Below, in pieces: positions 44,164 to 51,899 of a DNA stretch of 64,000 bases (positions are counted from its first letter, which is position 1; every line of letters starts with the position of its first letter). Under the pieces are notes generated by a model. That model was given only the letters and a program-made list of their open reading frames with translations. It was not told the DNA's origin and made no database searches. Location: assembly GCF_000826645.1 (NCBI RefSeq), contig NZ_JXJP01000006.1:1-64000 (forward strand), given 5' to 3'. The position numbers were made by a program, and so were the translations under genes. Source of the stretch: Psychroserpens mesophilus. GTDB taxonomy: Bacteria > Bacteroidota > Bacteroidia > Flavobacteriales > Flavobacteriaceae.

Positions 44164-44925
44164 TTAGTGTTTAAAAAATGCTCTAATTTTTGGATCATCA
44201 CTCGATGATAATTCTGCATAGGTACCTTCTGCATAATCGATACCATCAATTAACAAAATCATTCGGTCAGAAATCACTCGAGCACAATCCACATCATGCG
44301 TTATTATTAAGGACGAGGTGCCATATTTATCCTGAATCTCCTGCATTAAAAGAATTATCTCTTTCGCCGTTATGGGATCAAGTCCACTTGTGGGTTCATC
44401 GTAAAGAATAATTTTAGGTTGCAGTATTAAGGTTCTAGCTAAGGCGATTCGTCGTTTCATACCTCCTGAAAGTTCGGCTGGCATCAGATCAATGGCACTT
44501 AATAAACCTACGCTATCCAAGGCTTCGTTTACCAAGGTTTCGGTATCAATATCTTTATTAAATTTTTTGGTATGACGTCTTAGTGGAAATTCTAAGTTTT
44601 CTCTAACCGTCATAGAATCATATAATGCGCTTCCTTGAAATAGAAAACCAATATCAGCTCTAAGGATGTCTAAAGCTTTTTGGTCTAAGGTAGTAATATC
44701 GTTATTCATAACGCGAATAAATCCGCTATCGGCTTCCATCAATCCAACTAAACATTTAATCATTACGGATTTTCCTGAACCCGATTTTCCCATAATCACT
44801 AAATTTTCACCTTGATAAAGTTTCATATTAAAACCATTAAGCACATGGTTGTCACCAAAACTTTTCCGAAGATCTCTAATTTCGAGAACGATATTGTCTG
44901 TTGATATGTCAGATGGCGAGATCAT
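44164..44925 (-). CDS. MlaF-like ABC ATPase of lipid transporter
   Basis: 253 residues with Walker A GKSGSGKSVMIK, Q-loop FQGSALYDSMTV, signature LSGGMKRRIALARTL, Walker B IILYDEPTSGLDP and H-loop ITHDVDCA. SALYDSMTV and the GGMKRR form of the signature are typical of MlaF. The start overlaps the permease stop by 4 bp (ATGA). Confidence 0.9.
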   Translation of the reverse strand: MISPSDISTDNIVLEIRDLRKSFGDNHVLNGFNMKLYQGENLVIMGKSGSGKSVMIKCLVGLMEADSGFIRVMNNDITTLDQKALDILRADIGFLFQGSALYDSMTVRENLEFPLRRHTKKFNKDIDTETLVNEALDSVGLLSAIDLMPAELSGGMKRRIALARTLILQPKIILYDEPTSGLDPITAKEIILLMQEIQDKYGTSSLIITHDVDCARVISDRMILLIDGIDYAEGTYAELSSSDDPKIRAFFKH

Positions 44926-45704
44926 AAATCGTAGAAAATATCAGTTACAAAAACGGCAATAAAATCAATAACAAACAATAATAGCGACGACAGTACAACA
45001 GCTGTATTTGCAGCTTTACCAACACCTTCAGTTCCTTTACTACAATTAAAACCTTTAAAGCAACCTACAACTCCAATAGCTAAGCCAAAAAAGAATGTTT
45101 TGATAGTTGCAGGAATAATGTCACCAAATTCTAAGGCATCAAATACCTTATTAAAATAAAGCATAAAAGACACATTACCTTTGATATTCTCCACCAAATA
45201 GGAACCAAATAAAGCAATAGCATCTCCAAATAGAACCAATAAAGGAAGCATAAGTGTGATGGCGAGAACACGTGTAACTACTAAGTATTTAAAGGGATTG
45301 GTTCCCGAAACTTCCATAGCATCAATCTGTTCGGTGACTCGCATAGATCCTAATTCGGCACCAATACCAGAACCAATTCTACCAGCGCAAACTAAAGCGG
45401 TGATTATTGGTCCGACTTCACGAACTATGGATATACTAACCATTGAAGGCATCCAAGAGACTGCGCCAAATTCCATTAGCGTTGGTCTGGTTTGAAGTGT
45501 CAAAACCAAACCTATAATAAACCCTGTGATACCAACAAGCAATAATGAACGGTTACCCATTTGATAACACTGACGAAGAAATTCTTTCATCTCGAATGGA
45601 CGCTTCACTACTTCAACAAAAAAACGCTTTGTGAACAATGAAATTTCTCCAACTTCAATAAAGAAAGACGTTAATTGGTTTTTTATTTGATATAATCCAA
45701 TCAT
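44922..45704 (-). CDS. MlaE-like ABC permease of lipid transporter
   Basis: About 260 residues with an N-terminal amphipathic helix and five membrane segments. Family text VREVGPIITALVCAGRIGSGIGAELGSM is present in parts (REVGPIITAL, GRIGSGIGAELG) with VTEQIDAMEV. ATG 45704 (MIGLYQIKNQL) is chosen because the codon at 45749 lies upstream of the -7 element (45723-45730) and cannot be in the transcript. First gene of an E-F-D-hypothetical operon. Confidence 0.9.
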   Translation of the reverse strand: MIGLYQIKNQLTSFFIEVGEISLFTKRFFVEVVKRPFEMKEFLRQCYQMGNRSLLLVGITGFIIGLVLTLQTRPTLMEFGAVSWMPSMVSISIVREVGPIITALVCAGRIGSGIGAELGSMRVTEQIDAMEVSGTNPFKYLVVTRVLAITLMLPLLVLFGDAIALFGSYLVENIKGNVSFMLYFNKVFDALEFGDIIPATIKTFFFGLAIGVVGCFKGFNCSKGTEGVGKAANTAVVLSSLLLFVIDFIAVFVTDIFYDL

Positions 45705-45722
45705 TTTCAGCTGTGATTCAAT

Positions 45723-45765
45723 CAAATGTATGATAATTATGAAGCTCATAAAATGATAATGGTCA
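45723..45765 (-). promoter_or_regulatory. FNR-like box and perfect -7 element for the Mla-type operon
   Basis: Minus strand TGAC-CATT-ATCA (45754-45765, one mismatch) and TACATTTG (45723-45730), 33 bp apart. It decides the start of the permease gene. Confidence 0.72.
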
Positions 45766-45853
45766 ATTCAAGAATTTATTCCGAATTAAGATTAAATAAC
45801 GGATTTCAGCATGAATATATCGATCTGTAATTTTCTTTAATGTTACTTTGAAC

Positions 45854-45896
45854 TGATTTTTATCATTGTGTTTAACGGGATTTATTAAGACATTTA
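45854..45896 (+). promoter_or_regulatory. FNR-like box and -7-like element for the 45921 gene
   Basis: TGAT-TTTT-ATCA (45854-45865) and GACATTTA (45889-45896), 33 bp apart; the -7 has G for the first T. Confidence 0.65.
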
Positions 45897-45920
45897 ATAT
45901 CATCATAAAATATCATACTC

Positions 45921-46526
45921 ATGAAAACTAAACAAGACAGTAACTTTGTAGACAAGGTTATTGGTGCACTCAGAAAAACAGCTGTTGAGCTAGAAGAGTT
46001 TCAAGTTCAAGCAGCTTTGGGTAAGGCAGAAGCCCAAGATACATATGAAGACGTGAAAAAGAAGTTTAATATATTTCTTCATGAAAGCGAATTCAAAATT
46101 TCAGGCCTCAAAGATAAAATTGAAGACCTTAATACTAAGTTTGACGAATTGCGTGTACAATTAGCATTAGGTAAGGCTGAAACAAAGGAGATTTTTAAAA
46201 AGCAGAAAAAGGAATTGCTTTTAACCTTGCACGATATTGAAGTAAAAATTAAAACAAACGAAGCTTTAACCAGAATGTATGCTTTAACGTTAATTGAAAT
46301 TGAACAATTTAAAATTCAGTTAGAAATTTTAGAACATCGCTTCAATAAAGAAAAGAGTAAAGCTAAAGATACGTTTGAAAAAGGCAAACAAGAATTTAAC
46401 TCGTTTATAGACAAGTTTAAAGGAAAATATGGTAAGAAGAAAGTAGAGGAAACAAAGTTAGAGCATTTTCAACATGAGATAACAGAAGCTTTTGATCATT
46501 TTAAGAAAGCCTTTTCTAAGCCATAA
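45921..46526 (+). CDS. Repetitive amphipathic-helix protein
   Basis: 201 residues, entirely helical, Lys/Glu-rich, no signal peptide. It contains an internal repeat: QAALGKAEAQDTYEDVKKKF and QLALGKAETKEIFKKQKKEL, with a weaker third copy (SKAKDTFEKGKQEFNSF). The pattern resembles apolipoprotein-like or phasin-like proteins that coat lipid surfaces or stabilise proteins. Monocistronic in the regulon, with a bidirectional terminator behind it. Confidence 0.7.
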   Translation: MKTKQDSNFVDKVIGALRKTAVELEEFQVQAALGKAEAQDTYEDVKKKFNIFLHESEFKISGLKDKIEDLNTKFDELRVQLALGKAETKEIFKKQKKELLLTLHDIEVKIKTNEALTRMYALTLIEIEQFKIQLEILEHRFNKEKSKAKDTFEKGKQEFNSFIDKFKGKYGKKKVEETKLEHFQHEITEAFDHFKKAFSKP

Positions 46527-46544
46527 TCTTCTGTTCTAGTCATT

Positions 46545-46574
46545 AAAAAAGTACAATTTTCATTGTACTTTTTT
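46545..46574. terminator. Bidirectional terminator between convergent genes
   Basis: 13-bp perfect stem AAAAAAGTACAAT / ATTGTACTTTTTT with a 4-nt loop, serving 45921-46526 and 46594-48297. Confidence 0.9.
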
Positions 46575-46593
46575 TTAGTTTTAGTATTTATTA

Positions 46594-48297
46594 TCATAAA
46601 TCGTAATCACCTTTTTTGAGGTTCATAACCATTCCGAAGCCTAGGATTACTGCTAGCGAAAAGCTAATCATGCCCAGTAACGATATATCATTCCATGTAG
46701 GATTTATTTTGAAGACAATAAACAGGGATGCTCCAACAATTAAGGCAACCATGATGAAAGCTGTTATCAGTTGTTTTGTAATGCGTTGAAGCGTATGAAC
46801 CATGGGATCTATACCTTTATGTGTTAAATCGACTTTAACTTCACCTGAGTTAATCTTTCTTATAGCATTTTTTAAATCGGTTGGGAATTCTTCCATATAA
46901 TTTGTGAGTTCCACAACAGAATTGGCAACTTTTTTACCAATGAGAATCGGATTATATTTTTTGGTAGCACTTTTTCTGAGATAAGGTTTTGCAATATCAA
47001 ATTGTTCTAACTCTGGATGAAGTTTTTTCAGCACGCCTTCAAGCGTAACTAATGATCTTGCAAATAGAAAAAAGTAGGTTGGTACTTTAAGTCCGTGAGC
47101 TATAATGATGTCTTTAAGTTCTAATAGAATGGTACTCATTTCATTGTCATTAATATCTCGCACATAATATTTTTCTACAAATTCATTAATATCAAACTCT
47201 AAATCTCTCATGTTTTTAATTGGAGCATTGTTTGATAAACGTTGTAGGGATTGGATAATACCTTTGACATCTTTTTCACTAATAGCAATAAATAGTTTTC
47301 CAAAAATCGAAATATCTCTGGGAAGCATACTGCCCATCATACCAAAATCTAAATAACAGATATGACCATTAGGCAATACAAATAAATTACCTGGATGTGG
47401 ATCGGCATGGAAAAAGCCATATTCAAATATTTGCTTAAAAAAACTTGTAGCCAATCGACTTGCAATAATTTTGGTATCAAAGTCTTTACTTTTTAAGACT
47501 TCTATTTGATCGATTTTTATTCCTGAAATATACTCTAAGGCTAGTACTTTGTTGGTTGTAAATTCTGGATATACTTTGGGTGCTTGAGCAAATTGATCTA
47601 AGGAATCATCGGCTTTTAAATTATTGTAAAAGCGTTGCACATTAATGGATTCATTGATAAAATCAATTTCTTTTAGGATAGAAGCTTCAAAATTTTTAAC
47701 AAGTCCGACAGGATCAAAACTCTTTAGTGATGGCATTCTACGCTCTAAAATTTCGGCGATATTATACATAGCCTTAATGTCTTCTGCTATAATGTCATGA
47801 ATTCCAGCACGCTGAATTTTAAGTGCGATACGTTTTCCGGAGTGCAAAGTAACCTTATGAACTTGAGCAATTGAGGCTGAAGCAAAAGGTTTTGGTTCAA
47901 ACCAGGCAAATAATTTTTTCACAGAACCTTTGAGTTCGGTTTCTACAAGGTTTTTGGCCACGTCTTCAGGCATAGGAGGTACATTATCGTGAAGTTTTTC
48001 TAATTCAAGAGCCAGTTCTAAAGGAATTAAATCTGGTCTATTACTTAAAATTTGTCCGAATTTCACAAAAGTAGGACCTAACTCTTCGCAAACCAATCGC
48101 ATCTTTGCCCATCTGCTAAACTCCATAGCATGCGATCGAGATTTACTTGGGACTAGCTTTTTAATGAAGGCATATTTTTTCTTTTCATCTAAATAATACA
48201 CAAAATCTTCAAAGCCATATTTTATTAGGACTCTAAGGATTTGATTATATCTTGAAATCGATTTAAAATTTTTCCCTATACCAGATAAGATTCCCAT
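46594..48297 (-). CDS. ABC1/UbiB/AarF family atypical protein kinase
   Basis: 567 residues. UbiB-family motifs: the Ala-rich loop text FASASIAQVHKV, the VAIK-like Lys in IALKIQRAG, catalytic HADPHPGNL and metal-binding LDFGMMG; two C-terminal membrane helices (about 500-545) anchor it. Homologues support ubiquinone synthesis or lipid export; in a menaquinone-using bacterium a role in quinone or lipid homeostasis is more likely. The gene lies 4 bp after the phasin-like gene and shares its regulon promoter. Confidence 0.9.
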   Translation of the reverse strand: MGILSGIGKNFKSISRYNQILRVLIKYGFEDFVYYLDEKKKYAFIKKLVPSKSRSHAMEFSRWAKMRLVCEELGPTFVKFGQILSNRPDLIPLELALELEKLHDNVPPMPEDVAKNLVETELKGSVKKLFAWFEPKPFASASIAQVHKVTLHSGKRIALKIQRAGIHDIIAEDIKAMYNIAEILERRMPSLKSFDPVGLVKNFEASILKEIDFINESINVQRFYNNLKADDSLDQFAQAPKVYPEFTTNKVLALEYISGIKIDQIEVLKSKDFDTKIIASRLATSFFKQIFEYGFFHADPHPGNLFVLPNGHICYLDFGMMGSMLPRDISIFGKLFIAISEKDVKGIIQSLQRLSNNAPIKNMRDLEFDINEFVEKYYVRDINDNEMSTILLELKDIIIAHGLKVPTYFFLFARSLVTLEGVLKKLHPELEQFDIAKPYLRKSATKKYNPILIGKKVANSVVELTNYMEEFPTDLKNAIRKINSGEVKVDLTHKGIDPMVHTLQRITKQLITAFIMVALIVGASLFIVFKINPTWNDISLLGMISFSLAVILGFGMVMNLKKGDYDL

Positions 48298-48301
48298 GAT
48301 A

Positions 48302-48670
48302 TTATGATTCCAAATGATTGATTCGAGCTTCTAGAAGAGCAACTGTTGCATCTAATTTTTCAAGTTTTTCGTTTAAAGCTTTGATCTCGTCTAAATGAGC
48401 AATATTAATTTTTTTATAGAAGTTAACGACCTGCTGTTCAATTTTTTCATTTAGTTCTTCTTTCAATTGATGTGTTTTCCCTACAATGCGATCAATAAAT
48501 TCCAATTCATTTCCGTTTTCATCAAATTCAGGATTAGACATAAACGCATTCATATTGTCTTTTCCTTTTTCAGTGTATTCCTTAATTCTATCCAGAATTT
48601 CGGTGTCTTTTGCCATAAAATAGAGGCTTGAACTTAAGGTTAGTAACTCTAACATTGTTTTAGTTTTCAT
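48302..48670 (-). CDS. Phasin-like coiled-coil protein preceding UbiB-like kinase
   Basis: 122 residues. A short hydrophobic start (TMLELLTLSSSLYFMA) is followed by helices ending in a leucine-zipper-like coiled coil (LNEKLEKLDATVALLEARINHL). It resembles the phasin/PhaF-like small proteins often adjacent to ABC1 kinases, though the family is not certain. It opens the minus-strand operon from the shared divergent box at 48728-48739. Confidence 0.65.
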   Translation of the reverse strand: MKTKTMLELLTLSSSLYFMAKDTEILDRIKEYTEKGKDNMNAFMSNPEFDENGNELEFIDRIVGKTHQLKEELNEKIEQQVVNFYKKINIAHLDEIKALNEKLEKLDATVALLEARINHLES

Positions 48671-48696
48671 AAGTGTAATTTTAACTTAAACTATCC

Positions 48697-48770
48697 TAAA
48701 TTTAGTATTAAAAGGATTGCTTTGAAATGATTAAAATCATTTATAGTGAATTAATAATACTTTAACTTTA
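48697..48770. promoter_or_regulatory. One FNR-like box driving two divergent promoters
   Basis: TGAT-TAAA-ATCA (48728-48739). On the minus side TAAATTTA (48697-48704) and on the plus side TAACTTTA (48763-48770), each exactly 33 bp from the box centre. It serves the phasin/UbiB and the CBS/L,D-transpeptidase operons. Confidence 0.75.
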
Positions 48771-48800
48771 GTAGTATTAATAACCCTAAATAATAGTGTG

Positions 48801-49205
48801 ATGAAAACGAATTCAATTACCAAAATTATGACCAAAAATGTCGTATGTGTTTCACCAGATCAGAACCTTTTGGATGTTAAGCATATTTATGAAAAAGACG
48901 AATTTCATCATCATATTCCAGTTGTTGAAAATGATAAATTAGTAGGCATGGTAAGTTTACTTGATTTTATGTATCATATTGCTGGAGCAGGTTTAAGCGA
49001 TGATAATGAAGTCTATAAAAAATTAAGCGTGAAAGATATTTTTACGCCTAATCCATTTTATATGACCTCAGAATCAAGTATAGAAGAAGTTGCAGAGGTA
49101 TTAACTCAAGGACGATATCGTGCAGTGCCAATAACAAACAACAGTAAACTTGTTGGTATTGTATCAACTGCAGATGTCATTAAATACTTTTTGAAAAAAG
49201 ACTGA
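48801..49205 (+). CDS. CBS-pair protein
   Basis: 134 residues: two CBS motifs (IMTKNVVCVSPDQNL ... and VKDIFTPNPFYMTSESS ...), each ending in the typical VGMVSLLD and VGIVSTAD strands. Such stand-alone pairs usually bind adenine nucleotides and sense energy charge. ATG 48801 is preferred to GTG 48798. The TGATG overlap with the next gene shows translational coupling to the L,D-transpeptidase. Confidence 0.9.
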   Translation: MKTNSITKIMTKNVVCVSPDQNLLDVKHIYEKDEFHHHIPVVENDKLVGMVSLLDFMYHIAGAGLSDDNEVYKKLSVKDIFTPNPFYMTSESSIEEVAEVLTQGRYRAVPITNNSKLVGIVSTADVIKYFLKKD

Positions 49206-50128
49206 TGCTACTGATTAATCGACATATCATTCTTATCATATTTGTACTTTTTATTGTGAAGTTAGACTTCAATAAGGAGGACAGCTTAGAACAAAATTCT
49301 ACTATTGTAAAATCAGAAAACTATTTTACTTCTGATACGCTTTTGGTAAACGAGAATATATTGATAGAGGATTACTTTCAGTATATAGATTCTGTAGTCA
49401 AGGCCTATGATTCTTTAACTCCATATAAGTTTAGTGAACACCTTTTGGTGAGTGCGAATTCTTGGATAATAGACACGCTTCAGAATACAGATTACTATAG
49501 AATGATGGCTCGCGATACTTTTGTTTATGATCAGAAAAAGATGATAGCTATTCCCAAAGGAAGTTTTATTATCATTCCTGATTCAATCCAGGCTCATAAG
49601 CTATCAGAACAATTTCTAAAAACCAGATTGGATATTAACATTCCAGAATTTAAACTACGTATCTATGAGGATTCTACAATGCTTTACGAATTTCCTATTA
49701 GAGTAGGACGGGATGAAAAAAAGTATCTAGAAATGTCTGGCAGAATTCAAAACTTAAAAACTAAAACAGGAGTTGGTATTATTGTTAATCATGTTCGTAA
49801 CCCTAGATACGTTAACCCAGTTGATAATCAGCAGTATTTTGTGACAAGACGAGATGATAACAAAGTGACTAAATTACCTCAGATACCTTTTATTGAAACA
49901 GAGCTTAATGGGATTAGATACGGACAATTAATTCATCCAACAACGAATCCAATGACATTAATGAAAGCATATTCTAATGGCTGTATAGGGACCAGAGAAG
50001 CTGATGCTTGGGTGATTTATTATTATGCTCCAATTGGAACTCCTATAACCATCAGGTATGATTTAGACATTATCACTCCAGATGGCATTCATATAGTGTT
50101 GGACGATATTTATAAAAAACAGAGATAA
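49205..50128 (+). CDS. L,D-transpeptidase (YkuD family)
   Basis: 307 residues; N-terminal signal or anchor (IILIIFVLFIV), an intermediate region, then a YkuD domain at about 140-300. The catalytic region reads LIHPTTNPMTLMK ... YSNGCIGTREADA: the nucleophilic Cys and flanking Gly are present, but the usual SHGC is SNGC. It would make 3-3 peptidoglycan cross-links or attach proteins in the periplasm, a stationary-phase or stress wall modification. Confidence 0.85.
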   Translation: MLLINRHIILIIFVLFIVKLDFNKEDSLEQNSTIVKSENYFTSDTLLVNENILIEDYFQYIDSVVKAYDSLTPYKFSEHLLVSANSWIIDTLQNTDYYRMMARDTFVYDQKKMIAIPKGSFIIIPDSIQAHKLSEQFLKTRLDINIPEFKLRIYEDSTMLYEFPIRVGRDEKKYLEMSGRIQNLKTKTGVGIIVNHVRNPRYVNPVDNQQYFVTRRDDNKVTKLPQIPFIETELNGIRYGQLIHPTTNPMTLMKAYSNGCIGTREADAWVIYYYAPIGTPITIRYDLDIITPDGIHIVLDDIYKKQR

Positions 50129-50136
50129 AAAGAATT

Positions 50137-51135
50137 TTAATTTATATCTGTTAGTTCGTTTTCAGTTTCCTTTCCTGCCTTCCAGCAATCTAAGTTATGC
50201 ATCGTAGTTTCTGCGATATTTGTTAAAGCCTCTTCGGTTAAAAAGGCATGATGACCAGTGATTAAAACATTCGGAAAGGCATTCAGAGTTATTAATAAAT
50301 CATCATCAGGAATTAGACTAGAATGATCTCTAAAGAAAACCCCTTTTTCATTTTCATACACATCAATTCCTAAAGCACCTATCTTTCCACTTTTGAGTCC
50401 GATGATAACTTCTTCTGTATTAATCACAGCACCTCTGGCAGTGTTAATAATAATGACGCCGTATTTCATTTTAGAAATTAAGTCTTCATTGATGAGGTAG
50501 TGTGTTTCCATATTCAATGGAACATGTAGAGAAATAATATCTGATTGTTCACATAAATGTTCTAATGTTGTGTAGCTTATATCATATTGATGAATCAGAT
50601 CTTTGTTTTCTTCAATATCACAACCTAGTAATTTACAGCCAAAACCATGCATTATTTTTGTCATAACAGAACCAATATTACCTGTACCGATAATGCCTAC
50701 TGTTTTATCATTTAAATCAAAACCTACGAGATTATTGAGGTCAAAATTATAGTTCTTTATTCGTTGATTGGATGTTATTAACTTTCTATTTAGTGATAAT
50801 AATAAACTTACAGCATGTTCAGCAATAGCATGAGGTGAGTAGGCAGGTACATTTGCGACTCTAAGATTTAGTCTTGAGGCAGCTCTTAGGTTGACATTAT
50901 CGTACCCAACAGATCTTAATGAGATGTACTTTACCCCAAAACTTTTCAATTTTTCTATGGTGATAATACAAGCTTCATCTGCCGAAAATATGGATATAGC
51001 ATCATAACCTACCGTTTTCATAGCTGTATGAGATGATAAGCTTTCTTTAATAAAGGTTAGCTTATGCTTACCATGATTAGCTTTCTCTAAATATGGAATC
51101 TCAAAATCTTTGGCACTATAAATAAGCACTTTCAT
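50137..51135 (-). CDS. ldhA: D-lactate dehydrogenase (2-hydroxyacid dehydrogenase)
   Basis: 332 residues, NAD-dependent, cytosolic. NAD-binding GTGNIGSVM with the following Asp, catalytic Arg in NTARGAVI, Glu in the VYENEKG segment and His in TGHHAFLT. The C-terminal text FFRDHSS, GHHAFLTEEALT and ENELTD matches E. coli LdhA closely, so pyruvate reduction to D-lactate is likely. Start ATG 51135; the upstream GTG 51144 is less likely. A regulon promoter precedes it, consistent with fermentation under low oxygen. Confidence 0.88.
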   Translation of the reverse strand: MKVLIYSAKDFEIPYLEKANHGKHKLTFIKESLSSHTAMKTVGYDAISIFSADEACIITIEKLKSFGVKYISLRSVGYDNVNLRAASRLNLRVANVPAYSPHAIAEHAVSLLLSLNRKLITSNQRIKNYNFDLNNLVGFDLNDKTVGIIGTGNIGSVMTKIMHGFGCKLLGCDIEENKDLIHQYDISYTTLEHLCEQSDIISLHVPLNMETHYLINEDLISKMKYGVIIINTARGAVINTEEVIIGLKSGKIGALGIDVYENEKGVFFRDHSSLIPDDDLLITLNAFPNVLITGHHAFLTEEALTNIAETTMHNLDCWKAGKETENELTDIN

Positions 51136-51161
51136 AATTAACACTTTAACGGATTAATTTT

Positions 51162-51204
51162 TAAAGCTATTGAGAAAATGGTACCCGTGAAATGATATAT
51201 ATCA
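51162..51204 (-). promoter_or_regulatory. FNR-like box and -7 element for ldhA
   Basis: TGAT-ATAT-ATCA (51193-51204); minus-strand TAGCTTTA (51162-51169); 33 bp apart. Last box of the series before the defence locus. Confidence 0.75.
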
Positions 51205-51830
51205 ATTTTGTTTCAAATAATGATAAAATAAGAAAGGAATTTAAAAAAAACCTTTACCATCATTTGATTGTAAAGGTTTTTGCGGAGAAAGAGGCTCCGC
51301 AACCCATTGATTTATCCTAGTGTTTTCAAGGTGTCCCGTTTTTTAAAACCCAATAGGGCAACTCATAGGTCAACTCGAAATGTTTTTAATATTATAACTA
51401 TAATGTAAAGATAAGCAATAAATCTTTTCTTTCTCTAAATATATTATTTTTAATATAAAGAGAAGAAAGAAATACTTTGTTCTTATTTAAAGTGATACTT
51501 CAATATTATGGTAAAATTATTAAGATTATAAATTTCAAAATTCTGGGACTAGAAATATTAGCAAATTAATACGCATTGTATATGCTTTAGTAGATATTGA
51601 AGTTGTATTAGATGTGTGCCATTTGTGTTCATACGTGTTCCATATGATTTAATTCGGAAAAATTCTTCAATTACAAAATAATGATGTATTTAACGTTTAC
51701 GACTTCCCGTAAAATAACCCACAGAAAATACTCTATTTTTCCTTTTGAATAGTGAGGGCTTTTTTTATCTTTAAACTCTCCCTATATGATTAATTAAACA
51801 TTTGACATTATAATAATATGTAAGTGATTT
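51205..51830. other. Gene-poor junction between stress island and defence locus
   Basis: About 625 bp with no credible protein gene. It contains a terminator-like hairpin (51247-51280), a second hairpin TTGCGGAG/CTCCGCAA (51280-51302), and very AT-rich DNA up to the hsdM leader. On the minus strand, cctctttctccgc followed by a terminator resembles the 3' end of a tRNA-Ser, a common attachment site. No integrase is visible in the window. Confidence 0.5.
51246..51281 (-). terminator. Terminator-like hairpin in the junction
   Basis: AAAACCTTTAC / GTAAAGGTTTT, 11-bp perfect stem, 12-nt loop, A-run before and T-run after, so it could act on either strand. Confidence 0.75.
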
Positions 51831-51899
51831 ATGAAAAAAAGTATCATCAAATCTCAACATAGTGATGTGAATAATAAAAAAAAGTTTAAAAGCAGATAA
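51831..51899 (+). CDS. 22-codon basic leader ORF overlapping hsdM start
   Basis: ATG 51831 to TAA 51897-51899; the last A of the stop is the first base of the hsdM ATG. The peptide is very Lys/Ser-rich (MKKSIIKSQ, NNKKKFKSR). The TAATG overlap suggests translational coupling of hsdM to this leader. It may be a regulatory leader peptide or the relic of a longer upstream gene. Confidence 0.4.
   Translation: MKKSIIKSQHSDVNNKKKFKSR

Noticed and set aside
51300-51420. 3' end of an integrase gene on the minus strand
   Set aside because: Frames are broken by stops every 10-20 codons and no recombinase motif is visible.
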